NCBI GenBank assembly: GCA_016716535.1
Contig: JADJWD010000002.1
Coordinates: forward strand, 868,001 to 932,000
Direction: 5' to 3'
Source: Betaproteobacteria bacterium
GTDB lineage: Bacteria; Pseudomonadota; Gammaproteobacteria; Burkholderiales; Burkholderiaceae_C
DNA length: 64,000 bases
The translations under genes were made by a program, and so were the position numbers. The notes beneath the pieces were generated by a model. The model had not been told where the DNA came from, searched no databases, and saw only the letters and a program-made list of their open reading frames with translations. Positions 47,676 to 55,390 of the stretch are shown in pieces (the stretch's first letter is position 1; each line of letters starts with the position of its first letter).

Positions 47676-48323
47676 ATGGTCTTCCGCAAGCTCCTCCCGC
47701 GCGAGGGCAACTTCTTCGAGCTGTTCAACCAGCACGCGCAACACATCGCCGACGGCGCCGACGCCTTCATGAAGCTCGTGCAGCACTACGGTGACGTCGA
47801 CGCGCGCGAGCGCCACGCACGTGAGGTCGGCGACGCCGAGCGCGCCGCCGACCGCGTCACCGCCGAGGTGCACCGGCTGCTGCACCGCACGTTCATCACG
47901 CCGCTGGACCGCGAGCAGATCCACAGCCTGATCAACACGATGGACGACGTGCTCGACCTGCTGCAGGACTCCTCCGAGGTGATGCAGCTCTACGACCTGC
48001 AGAAACTGCCCGAAGACGTGATGCGGCTGTCGGAGGTGTCGGTGCGCTGCTGCCAGCGCGTGCAGCACGTCGTGACGCTGCTGCCGCGCCTGCGCGACGC
48101 CGCGGTGGCCGAGGCGGCGCTGAAGAGCTGCGAGGAGATCGACACGCTCGAGTCCGACGCCGACCGCGTGATGCGCGGCGCGATGTCGCGCCTCTTTCGC
48201 GAAGAGCCCGACACGCGCGAGCTCATCAAGCTGAAGGCCGTCTACGAGCACCTCGAGTCGATCTCCGACCGCTGCGAGGACGTGGCCAACCTGATCGAGG
48301 GCGTCGTCCTCGAGAACAGCTGA
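47676..48323 (+). CDS. DUF47 family PhoU-like phosphate transport regulator
   Basis: 215-residue all-helical protein of the DUF47/TIGR00153 family. Conserved pattern: LLPREGNFFELFNQHA at the N-terminus, AADRVTAEVHRLLHRTFITPLDREQIHSLI near residue 65 (core THRTF-like RTFITPLDREQI) and the C-terminal YEHLESISDRCEDVANLIEGV. Such proteins accompany Pit carriers and modulate phosphate transport. Start ATG at 47676; pit begins 49 bases after its stop. Confidence 0.92.
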   Translation: MVFRKLLPREGNFFELFNQHAQHIADGADAFMKLVQHYGDVDARERHAREVGDAERAADRVTAEVHRLLHRTFITPLDREQIHSLINTMDDVLDLLQDSSEVMQLYDLQKLPEDVMRLSEVSVRCCQRVQHVVTLLPRLRDAAVAEAALKSCEEIDTLESDADRVMRGAMSRLFREEPDTRELIKLKAVYEHLESISDRCEDVANLIEGVVLENS

Positions 48324-48372
48324 GGCGCGGCACGCCCGCCGCGCCTCTGTCTTCTTCCCGAGGTTCTTCCCG

Positions 48373-49374
48373 ATGCAGATCGCCCTGTGGGTGGTGGTGA
48401 TGCTGGTCGTGCTGGCGTTGCTGTTCGACTTCATGAACGGCTTCCACGACGCGGCCAACAGCATCGCCACGGTCGTCTCCACCGGCGTGCTCAAGCCGAC
48501 GCAGGCAGTCGCCTTCGCCGCGTTCTTCAACGTCGTGGCGATCTTCTTCTTCGAGCTGAAGGTCGCCGCCACCGTGGGCAAGGGCATCGTCGAGCCGGAC
48601 ATCGTCGACCAGCACGTCGTTTTCGGCGCGCTGGTCGGCGCGATCTTCTGGAACGTCGTCACCTGGTGGTACGGGATCCCCTCGTCCAGCTCGCACGCGC
48701 TGATCGGCGGCATCGTCGGCGCGGCCATCGCGAAGGCCGGCGTCGGGCCGCTGATCGGCAGCGGCGTGCTGCGCACGGTGGCGTTCATCTTCGTCTCGCC
48801 GATGCTCGGCTTCGTGTTCGGCTCGCTGTTGATGATCGGCGTGTCGTGGCTGTTCAGGCGACGATCGCCATTGAAGGTCGACAAGCTCTTCCGCCGCGCG
48901 CAGCTCGTGTCGGCGGGGCTGTACTCGCTCGGGCATGGCGGCAACGACGCGCAGAAGACGATCGGCATCATCTGGCTGCTGCTGATCGCCGCGGGCCTGA
49001 GCGCCGCCGGAGACAAGAGCCCGCCGGCCTGGGTGATCTGGAGCTGCTACGTGGCCATTGGCCTGGGCACGCTGTTCGGCGGCTGGCGCATCGTCAAGAC
49101 GATGGGCCAGAAGATCACGAAGCTCAAGCCCGTGGGCGGCTTCTGTGCCGAGACGGGCGGGGCGATCACGCTGTTCCTCGCCACGGGCCTGGGCGTGCCG
49201 GTGTCGACGACGCACACGATCACCGGCGCGATCTACGGCGTGGGCTCGGTGCGCGGCGCCTCGGCGGTGCGCTGGGGGCTGGCCGGCAACATCCTGCTGG
49301 CGTGGATCTTCACGATCCCGGTGACGGCGTTCGTCGCCGCAGTGTTCTACGGCGTGAGCCGCTGGTTGTTCTGA
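48373..49374 (+). CDS. pit: Inorganic phosphate transporter, PiT family
   Basis: 333 residues with about ten hydrophobic segments. Both PiT signature repeats are present: FDFMNGFHDAANSIATVVST at the N-terminus and GHGGNDAQKTIGII near residue 200. It imports phosphate (often as metal phosphate) driven by the proton or sodium gradient. The DUF47 partner precedes it, forming the common two-gene unit. Convergent with the TM2-type gene. Confidence 0.95.
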   Translation: MQIALWVVVMLVVLALLFDFMNGFHDAANSIATVVSTGVLKPTQAVAFAAFFNVVAIFFFELKVAATVGKGIVEPDIVDQHVVFGALVGAIFWNVVTWWYGIPSSSSHALIGGIVGAAIAKAGVGPLIGSGVLRTVAFIFVSPMLGFVFGSLLMIGVSWLFRRRSPLKVDKLFRRAQLVSAGLYSLGHGGNDAQKTIGIIWLLLIAAGLSAAGDKSPPAWVIWSCYVAIGLGTLFGGWRIVKTMGQKITKLKPVGGFCAETGGAITLFLATGLGVPVSTTHTITGAIYGVGSVRGASAVRWGLAGNILLAWIFTIPVTAFVAAVFYGVSRWLF

Positions 49375-49405
49375 CCGGCGCGGCGTTGGCGCCGGCGCTG
49401 CGGAT

Positions 49406-49876
49406 TCAGCGCGGCCCGGCGGCCGCTTCGAGCTGCACCTCGAACGCCTTCTGGATTGAGAACGCGATCGTGCCGATCAGCACGATGCCGCCGAGCATCA
49501 GCGCGGCCACCGCCGCGAGCACGGCGCCCCAGCGCGTCTCGCGGCCCGGCAGCGCGGGGTTGTGGCGCGCGTCCCAGCGCTCGTCAGGCGTGAGCGCGTG
49601 GAAGATCGCGAAGCCCGCCGCCTGCGCGAGCATCAAGCCCAGCAGCGGCACCAGCACCCAGGCGAGCCGGTCGTCCTGGCCGAGTGCCGACATGCGCTCG
49701 GCGCCGGCTATGCCCAGCAACGTCGGCGGCCAGTGCGCCCAGGCCAGCTTGTCGGCCGCGCCGTGCAGGTACAGGCGGTGAGCGCCGAGCGCCCCGAGCA
49801 CGAGCGCCAGCCAGGCGGCGACGGTCTTGGAGCGGTAGCGGGGCAAAGGATCGTGCAACGGGCGGGCATCGGACAT
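49406..49876 (-). CDS. TM2-domain-like small membrane protein
   Basis: 156 residues. Near the N-terminus, KTVAAWLALVLGALGAHRLYLHG follows the TM2 pattern (helix, short turn with GAHRLYLG-type residues, second helix); a further helix pair is near residues 75-95 and 125-145. The start MSDARPLHDPLPRYRSKT at 49876 agrees with relatives; an upstream ATG would extend into the divergent rpsP promoter. Function unknown. It is a usual neighbour of rpsP in this group. Confidence 0.8.
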   Translation of the reverse strand: MSDARPLHDPLPRYRSKTVAAWLALVLGALGAHRLYLHGAADKLAWAHWPPTLLGIAGAERMSALGQDDRLAWVLVPLLGLMLAQAAGFAIFHALTPDERWDARHNPALPGRETRWGAVLAAVAALMLGGIVLIGTIAFSIQKAFEVQLEAAAGPR

Positions 49877-49887
49877 GCGCCGGTCAC

Positions 49888-50104
49888 TATAATGCGCGGT
49901 TCCCACCGACGGCCCCGGGGCTTGTGGCGGCGCGCTTGCCAAGGCGCGCGACGAGCCGCATCTCGGGGCGTATCTACGGCGGCAGGGGCAACAAGGTGCC
50001 GGTCGGCGCTCCCGGGGTTCTCCGGGTGTGCGGGCCGTCTGGATGGCCAGTCCGGTGTGTCTCCCGTGGCTCGGTGATCTGCAAGTCGAACAAGGTCCAA
50101 CCCC
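49888..50104 (+). promoter_or_regulatory. rpsP operon promoter element and long structured leader
   Basis: TATAAT at 49888-49893 is a good -10; no clear -35 is visible 16-18 bases upstream. This leaves about 205 bases of leader before the rpsP ATG at 50105. Several hairpins can be drawn: GCGCGC at 49930-49935 with 49944-49949, and CCCGG at 50011-50015 with CCGGG at 50022-50026. Leader-mediated autoregulation of the ribosomal protein operon is possible. Confidence 0.5.
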
Positions 50105-50356
50105 ATGGTCGTGATCCGTCTGGCCCGTGGCGGCGCGAAGAAGCGCCCCTTCTACAACATCGTCGTCGCCGACTCGCGCGAGCGCCGCGACGGCCGCTTC
50201 ATCGAGCGCGTCGGCTTCTACAACCCGATGGCCGCCGGCGGCGACCAGCCGCTGCGCGTGGCGCTCGACCGCGTCACCTACTGGGCCGGCGTGGGCGCGC
50301 AGCTGTCGCCCACCGTGCTGCGCCTGGTCGACCAGGCCAAGCGCGCCGCGGCCTGA
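50105..50356 (+). CDS. rpsP: 30S ribosomal protein S16
   Basis: 83 residues, the standard size. The start MVVIRLARGGAKKRPFYNIVVADSR is characteristic (core RLARGGAKKRPFYNIV), followed by GRFIERVGFYNP and the C-terminal YWAGVGAQLSPTVLRLV. It is needed early in 30S assembly. First gene of the conserved rpsP-rimM-trmD-rplS operon. Confidence 0.97.
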   Translation: MVVIRLARGGAKKRPFYNIVVADSRERRDGRFIERVGFYNPMAAGGDQPLRVALDRVTYWAGVGAQLSPTVLRLVDQAKRAAA

Positions 50357-50398
50357 CCGCGCAACGCGTTCAAGGCCTCACCGCGCCCGGGAGCACGG

Positions 50399-51112
50399 GT
50401 GTTCGCCCACGGCGAGGACCCGGCGTTTCCCGATGACGCGGTCGAAGTCGGCCGCGTCGTCGGCGCCTGGGGCGTGAAGGGCGGCATCCGCATCAAGCCG
50501 TTCTCGGCCGACCCGCAGGCGCTGTTCTCGACGAAGCGCTGGTTCCTGTTGGCGCCAGACACGCCGACTGCTCCGGCTGCCGCGCGGCCCGGGCCGGTGC
50601 CCAAAGCGAGCGCGGCCGCCGCCGCCAGAGCCAAGGCTGCAATTGCAACGCCGCCACCGCGCTGGCCGCGCCTCGTGCGCGTCGCGCAGGCGCGCGAGCA
50701 AGGCGACCACATCGTCGCCACGCTGCACGACCTCGACGACCGCGACGCTGCACAGGCGCTGGCCGGCGCGCGCGTCTTCATCTCGCGCGCGAGCTTCCCC
50801 ACACCCGCGGCCGACGAGTTCTACTGGGTCGATCTGATCGGCCTGGCGGTGCAAAACCGCGAAGGGCTCGAGCTCGGCACCATTGCCGGGCTGATCGAAA
50901 CGGGCCCGACCTGCGTGTTGCGCGTGCAGCCGCCGCCCACCGCGGCCGCCACCGCAACGTCGAGCGACGAAGGTCCCGCCGATGACCGCGATGCCGGCGA
51001 CGGCGAGGCTGGCGCGCCGCGAGAACGCCTGATCCCGTTCGTCTCCGCCTACGTCGACCGCGTCGATCTCGCCGGCCGCTGCGTGCACGTCGACTGGCAG
51101 CCTGACTTCTGA
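50399..51112 (+). CDS. rimM: 16S rRNA processing protein RimM
   Basis: 237 residues, longer than the ~170 of typical RimM. The N-terminal barrel is recognised by VEVGRVVGAWGVKGGIRIKPFS and FSTKRWFLL, and the C-terminal PRC-barrel by ADEFYWVDLIGLAV and a late RLIPFVSAYVDRVDLAGRCVHVDW (core LIPFVSAYVDRVDL). Two low-complexity inserts explain the extra length: an alanine/proline-rich one near residues 58-90 and an acidic one near 180-205. GTG start at 50399 behind GGGAG. It assists 30S head maturation and binds S19. Confidence 0.92.
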   Translation: MFAHGEDPAFPDDAVEVGRVVGAWGVKGGIRIKPFSADPQALFSTKRWFLLAPDTPTAPAAARPGPVPKASAAAAARAKAAIATPPPRWPRLVRVAQAREQGDHIVATLHDLDDRDAAQALAGARVFISRASFPTPAADEFYWVDLIGLAVQNREGLELGTIAGLIETGPTCVLRVQPPPTAAATATSSDEGPADDRDAGDGEAGAPRERLIPFVSAYVDRVDLAGRCVHVDWQPDF

Positions 51113-51131
51113 GCCGCGGGCGCTGGCAGCG

Positions 51132-51968
51132 ATGCGCTTCGACGTCGTCACGCTGTTTCCGGAGCTGTTCGCGCCGCACCTGACGCTGGGCGTGACGCGG
51201 CGGGCGTACGCGGCCGACGGCATCGACGTGCGGCTGTGGCCTTTGCGCGACTTCGCCGAAGACGCCTACCGCCGCGTCGACGACCGGCCTTACGGCGGCG
51301 GGCCGGGCATGGTGATGCTGGTCGAGCCGCTGGTGCGGGCGCTGGCGGCAATCCGGGCTGATCGAGCCGGCGGCACCGCCGCGGCCGACGCCGCGCCCGA
51401 AGCGGGCGCGGCGCCGCTGCCGGTCGTCCACTTCACGCCCACCGGCCGGCGTATCGACCAGGCCGTCGTGCGCGAGTTCGCCGCCGGCCCGGGCGCCGTG
51501 CTCGTCTGCGCGCGCTACGAAGGCATCGACCAGCGCTTCATCGACCGCTGCGTGACGCACGAGCTGAGCCTCGGCGACTTCGTGCTCTCTGGCGGCGAGC
51601 TGCCGGCGCTGGCGCTGCTGGACGCCGTTGCGCGGCTGCAGGAAGGCGTGCTCAGGCCCGAATCACACCGGCAGGACAGCTTCTCCGAGAGCGGCGCCGG
51701 CACGCCGGCCACGAGCGCCGGTGCCGGCGAAGCGATGGACGGCCTGCTCGAAGGCCCGCACTACAGCCGGCCCGAGCGGCTGGCGCTGGAAGGCGACGTG
51801 GCCGAGGTGCCGGCGGTGCTGCTGTCGGGGCACCACGCGGCCATCGCCCGCTGGCGCCGCGAGCGTTCGCTCGAGCTGACCGCGCGCCGCCGGCCCGAGC
51901 TGATCGAGCGTGCCCGCGCGGCCGGCCGGCTGAGTGCAGCGGACGAGAAGTTCCTCGCCACCCTATAA
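51132..51968 (+). CDS. trmD: tRNA (guanine-N1)-methyltransferase
   Basis: SPOUT-class enzyme making m1G37 in tRNA, 278 residues. N-terminal FDVVTLFPELF, the VDDRPYGGGPGMV loop near residue 55, the trefoil-knot elements LVCARYEGIDQRFID and GDFVLSGGELPALALLDAVARL (core LSGGELPALALLDA), and DSFSE near 180. Two clade inserts, near residues 75-90 and 183-200, are alanine/glycine-rich. Third gene of the rpsP operon. Confidence 0.96.
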   Translation: MRFDVVTLFPELFAPHLTLGVTRRAYAADGIDVRLWPLRDFAEDAYRRVDDRPYGGGPGMVMLVEPLVRALAAIRADRAGGTAAADAAPEAGAAPLPVVHFTPTGRRIDQAVVREFAAGPGAVLVCARYEGIDQRFIDRCVTHELSLGDFVLSGGELPALALLDAVARLQEGVLRPESHRQDSFSESGAGTPATSAGAGEAMDGLLEGPHYSRPERLALEGDVAEVPAVLLSGHHAAIARWRRERSLELTARRRPELIERARAAGRLSAADEKFLATL

Positions 51969-51969
51969 T
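51964..51969 (+). promoter_or_regulatory. -10 element overlapping the trmD stop, ahead of rplS
   Basis: TATAAT overlaps the last codons of trmD and would give rplS its own transcript with a leader of about 185 bases. The leader region 51975-52150 contains no recognised gene. Confidence 0.4.
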
Positions 51970-52163
51970 CCGCAGCTTTTCGATCCTCTGCCGGGCACCC
52001 ACATGGGCCGGGCGCCGCTTCAGCATCACGCGACGGTGGCAACCCGACCCGCACCTTCCACAACCCGCCCGCCGTGCCGCCACAAACCACCAGGCAGGCA
52101 CGCGCAGCCGAAGCGGCACCCACGCCGCAGGCGGCCGCGCCGCAAGATCGAATGGAGTGCACT

Positions 52164-52517
52164 TTGGACCTCATCGCCACCCTCGAGCGGGAAGAGATCG
52201 CCCGCCTGGACAAGAAGCTGCCCGAATTCGCCCCCGGCGACACGGTGATCGTCAACGTCAACGTCGTCGAAGGCACGCGCAAGCGCGTGCAGGCCTACGA
52301 AGGCGTGGTCATCGCCAAGCGCAACCGCGGCCTGAACAGCAGCTTCATCGTGCGCAAGGTCAGCAGCGGCGAAGGTGTCGAGCGCACGTTCCAGCTGTAC
52401 AGCCCGCTGATCGCCGGCATCGAGGTCAAGCGCCGCGGCGACGTGCGCCGCGCCAAGCTGTACTTCCTGCGCCAGCGCAGCGGCAAGTCGGCGCGCATCA
52501 AGGCCAAGCTGGCCTGA
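52164..52517 (+). CDS. rplS: 50S ribosomal protein L19
   Basis: 117 residues from TTG at 52164: LDLIATLEREEIARLDKKLPEF is the L19 N-terminus (family start M-[DN]-LI), then PGDTVIVNVNVVEGTRKRVQAYEG (core GDTVIVNVNVVEGTRKR), RNRGLNSSFIVRK and VKRRGDVRRAKLYFLRQRSGK. An ATG at 52152 is in frame but its first bases form the GGAG ribosome site for the TTG, so TTG is preferred. L19 sits at the 30S-50S interface. Confidence 0.95.
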   Translation: MDLIATLEREEIARLDKKLPEFAPGDTVIVNVNVVEGTRKRVQAYEGVVIAKRNRGLNSSFIVRKVSSGEGVERTFQLYSPLIAGIEVKRRGDVRRAKLYFLRQRSGKSARIKAKLA

Positions 52518-52583
52518 TCGGCGTGGCCGGCGCCCGCCGCCGGCCCCGCGTCGACTCCCCGCCGATTCGCGTCGCGCTTTCGC

Positions 52584-53288
52584 TTGTTGGCCCCACCCCG
52601 CATCCTCGATCCGCGCGTCGTGCCCGTGGCCGGGCACGACGGCCACCTGCCCGGCATCCCTGCCGACCGGCTGAGCGCCGAGCGGCTGCGCGAGCAGTTC
52701 GCCGCCGCGCGGCCCTTCACGCCCGAGATGCCCGGCGACGGGCGCCGCTTCGACCTCGCGCGCGAGCCTTCGCCGGCGGCCGTGCTGGTGCCACTGGTGC
52801 ACCGCCCCGAGGGGCTGTCGGTGCTGCTGACGCGCCGCACCGACCACCTGCGCGACCACGCCGGGCAGATCAGCTTCCCCGGCGGGCGCAGCGAGCCCGA
52901 GGACGGCAGCGCCGCCGAGACGGCGCTGCGCGAAACCGAAGAAGAAGTCGGCCTCGCGCGCCGGCATGTCGAGGTCGTCGGCACGCTGCCGGTCTATACG
53001 ACGGTGACGAGCTACACCGTCACGCCGGTCGTCGCGCTCGTCACGCCGCCGTTCGCGCTGGCGCTCGACAGCTTCGAGGTCGCCGAGGCCTTCGAGGTGC
53101 CGCTGGCGTACCTGATGACGCCGGCGCACCATCGCCGCCACGTCTTCACGTTCGATGGCGGCGAGCGCCAGTTCCTCTCGATGCCGTGGCACGGCCCGGG
53201 TGCCGACGGCGAGCCGCGCGAGTACTTCATCTGGGGCGCGACGGCGGCGATGCTGCGCAACCTGTACCGCTTCCTCGCGCACGACTGA
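52584..53288 (+). CDS. NUDIX hydrolase, CoA pyrophosphatase type
   Basis: 234 residues. The Nudix box is GGRSEPEDGSAAETALRETEEEVGL near residues 100-122 (core ETALRETEEEVGL with the REXXEE catalytic pattern). The preceding VLLTRRTDHLRDHAGQISFPGG is the mark of the CoA-hydrolysing NudL/YeaB group (HAGQISFPGG). It would hydrolyse CoA or its thioesters. Initiation is by TTG at 52584 or 52587; the GTG at 52620 is another option. It begins 66 bases after rplS. Confidence 0.88.
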   Translation: MLAPPRILDPRVVPVAGHDGHLPGIPADRLSAERLREQFAAARPFTPEMPGDGRRFDLAREPSPAAVLVPLVHRPEGLSVLLTRRTDHLRDHAGQISFPGGRSEPEDGSAAETALRETEEEVGLARRHVEVVGTLPVYTTVTSYTVTPVVALVTPPFALALDSFEVAEAFEVPLAYLMTPAHHRRHVFTFDGGERQFLSMPWHGPGADGEPREYFIWGATAAMLRNLYRFLAHD

Positions 53289-53369
53289 TCGGCGGCGCGG
53301 CTCGCCGCGCCGCGCAACCCCACACCCGCACGGAAGTCGCGCCCCGGCCCGCCCCTATCATCGCCGCCG

Positions 53370-54359
53370 ATGGGTTTCCTCGCGGTTCTCGTGGCGCTGG
53401 TGCTGGAGCAGGTCAAGCCGCTGCCGCGCGAGTCGGCGATGCACGAAGCGTTGCGCGCCTACGTCGCCTGGTGCGGGCGCAACTTCGACGCCGGCCGGCC
53501 GCACCACGCGTGGGTCGCCTGGTGCGCCGCGGTGCTGGTGCCGGCCGCGCTCGTCGCGCTCGTCTACGAACTGCTGCACCGTCAGCACGCGCTGGCGGGC
53601 CTCGCCTTCGACATCGTCGTGCTGTACGTCGCGCTCGGCTTTCGGCAGTTCAGCCACTACTTCACCGACATCCGCAACGCGCTCGAGCGCGGCGACGAGA
53701 ACGAGGCGCGCCGGCTGCTCGCCGAGTGGCGGCACCTCGATACGCGCGAGCTGCCGCGCACCGAGGTGTTGCGGCACGTCGTCGAACACGCGCTGCTGGC
53801 AGCGCATCGGCACGTCTTCGGCGTCTTCTTCTGGTTCGTCGCGCTGTCGGCCGTCGGCCTCGGGCCCCTCGGCGCGGTGGTGTACCGGCTCGCGGAGTTC
53901 TGCAGCCGCTACTGGGGCTTTCGGCAGCGGGCGATGGACGCGCCGGTGAACGAGGCGCTGCTGAAGCTCTCGCGGCTGCTCTTCTCGCTGATCGACCACG
54001 TGCCGGTGCGGCTGACGGCATTCGGCTTTGCCGTCGTCGGCGACTTCGAGGCGGCGGTGGCCGGCTGGCGGCGCGACGCGACGCTGTGGCAGCACCCCAA
54101 CGAGGGCATCATCCTTGCCGCTGCGGCCGGCGCGGTGGGCGTGCAACTCGGCGGCGCTGCACCGCCCGGTGTGACGCCCGACCGGCGCAAGACCTTCACG
54201 GCGGGCGGCGAGCCTGATCTCGCCGCGGCGGTAGGCTCGACCCCCGGCGTGCAGCCGCAGCTCGGCCACCTGGCCAGCGTCGTCGGCCTCGTCTGGCGCT
54301 CGGTCGTGCTGTGGCTGGTGCTGGTGGCGCTGCTGACGGCGGCAAACGTGATCGGCTGA
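53370..54359 (+). CDS. CobD/CbiB family membrane protein
   Basis: 329 residues with several hydrophobic segments (residues ~50-65, 75-92, 155-175, 300-325). The initial MGFLAVLVALVLEQVKPLP and the NALERGDENEARRLLAEW segment resemble the CobD/CbiB family that attaches aminopropanol in cobalamin synthesis, although betaproteobacterial members at this locus are also similar to AmpE-like proteins. The late NEGIILAAAAGAVGVQLGG agrees with the CobD pattern. No cobalamin genes are next to it. Function uncertain. Convergent with rsgA. Confidence 0.75.
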   Translation: MGFLAVLVALVLEQVKPLPRESAMHEALRAYVAWCGRNFDAGRPHHAWVAWCAAVLVPAALVALVYELLHRQHALAGLAFDIVVLYVALGFRQFSHYFTDIRNALERGDENEARRLLAEWRHLDTRELPRTEVLRHVVEHALLAAHRHVFGVFFWFVALSAVGLGPLGAVVYRLAEFCSRYWGFRQRAMDAPVNEALLKLSRLLFSLIDHVPVRLTAFGFAVVGDFEAAVAGWRRDATLWQHPNEGIILAAAAGAVGVQLGGAAPPGVTPDRRKTFTAGGEPDLAAAVGSTPGVQPQLGHLASVVGLVWRSVVLWLVLVALLTAANVIG

Positions 54360-54367
54360 CCCGCCTT

Positions 54368-54393
54368 CCGTTCGCGCTGACCCTGTCGAAGCG
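54368..54393. repeat. Dispersed Burkholderiales-type intergenic repeat, copy 2
   Basis: CCGTTCGCGCTGACCCTGTC followed by GAAGCG, matching the copy at 13232-13258 apart from the centre. It fills most of the 53-base space between the convergent CobD-like gene and rsgA, a usual place for such repeats. Confidence 0.6.
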
Positions 54394-54412
54394 CTGGCCG
54401 AACCGTCCCGCC

Positions 54413-55390
54413 CTACCACTCCTTGCGCGACAGCTCCTCGTACAGCGCGGCGTAGATCCGCAGCCGGCTGGCGCTGATCGTGCCCGCCTCGGCGGCGGCG
54501 CGCACGGCGCAGCCCGGTTCGTGCCGATGCGTGCAGTTGGCGAAGCGGCAGTCGCCGGCGAAGGGCGCGAGATCGGGCATCAGCGCGGCGAGATCGCGCG
54601 CCTCGACCTGCCGCAGGCCGAACTCCTGGAATCCCGGTGAATCGATCAGCGCGCCCGCGTGCTGCTCGTCGAGCCAGTACCAGGTCGTGCTGGTCGTCGT
54701 GTGCCGCCCGGCATTCAGCGCCCGCGACACCTCGCCGACCTGCGCCTCGGCACCTTCGACGAAGCGGTTGACGAGCGTGCTCTTGCCCATGCCGCTCGGC
54801 CCCAGCACCAGCGTCGCGCGGCCGCGCAGATGCGGCAGCAGGCACGCGCGCGCGCTGTCGGGGTCGGCCTTCAACGCGAACTCGAGCACCGTCACGCCCA
54901 TCGCCGCGTAGGGCGCCAGGCGCGCGCGTGCCTCGGCCGCGCCGGGCAGGTCGATCTTGTTCAGGCCGACGATGGCTTGCACGTCCGCCGCCGCGGCGGC
55001 GATCAACGCGCGTGCCAGCTGGCTTTCGGAAAACGGCGGCTCGACGGCGACGAGCACGAGCACCTGGTCGAGGTTGGCCGCGAAGCTCTTCGTGCGCCAT
55101 TCGTCCTGGCGGAAGAAGACATTGCGGCGCGGCTCGAGCGCCGTGACGACGCCGCCGTCGCCGGCCGGCTGCCAGCGCACGCGGTCGCCGACCACGAGGT
55201 CGCTCTTCTTGCCGCGCGTCTGGCAGCGGATGCGCGCGCCGGCGGGTGTCTCCACCAGCACCTGGCGGCCGTAGGTGGCGACGACGAGGGCGGCGTCGGC
55301 GCCCTCGCTCGTTGCACCGGCTGCCGCGCCTTCAGTGGCTTCAGCGGCTTCGCTGGCTTCGGCCACGTCGTCCGGGGCCTTCCGTCTCAC
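54413..55390 (-). CDS. rsgA: Small ribosomal subunit biogenesis GTPase RsgA
   Basis: Circularly permuted GTPase of 325 residues. An OB-fold covers residues ~45-100; the G motifs occur in the permuted order G4 NKID near 146, G1 GPSGMGKST near 198, G3 DSPGFQEFG near 245; the zinc knuckle is CRFANCTHRHEPGC near 280. It checks late 30S maturation. The first ~40 residues are an acidic, alanine-rich extension (EASEAAEATEGAAAG). GTG start at 55390 overlaps the stop of the peptidase gene by four bases. Confidence 0.93.
   Translation of the reverse strand: MRRKAPDDVAEASEAAEATEGAAAGATSEGADAALVVATYGRQVLVETPAGARIRCQTRGKKSDLVVGDRVRWQPAGDGGVVTALEPRRNVFFRQDEWRTKSFAANLDQVLVLVAVEPPFSESQLARALIAAAAADVQAIVGLNKIDLPGAAEARARLAPYAAMGVTVLEFALKADPDSARACLLPHLRGRATLVLGPSGMGKSTLVNRFVEGAEAQVGEVSRALNAGRHTTTSTTWYWLDEQHAGALIDSPGFQEFGLRQVEARDLAALMPDLAPFAGDCRFANCTHRHEPGCAVRAAAEAGTISASRLRIYAALYEELSRKEW

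Noticed and set aside
45777..49016. Minus-strand open frame of over 1000 codons
   Set aside because: Antisense to pcnB, the DUF47 gene and pit; composition is typical of shadow frames and no domain is seen.
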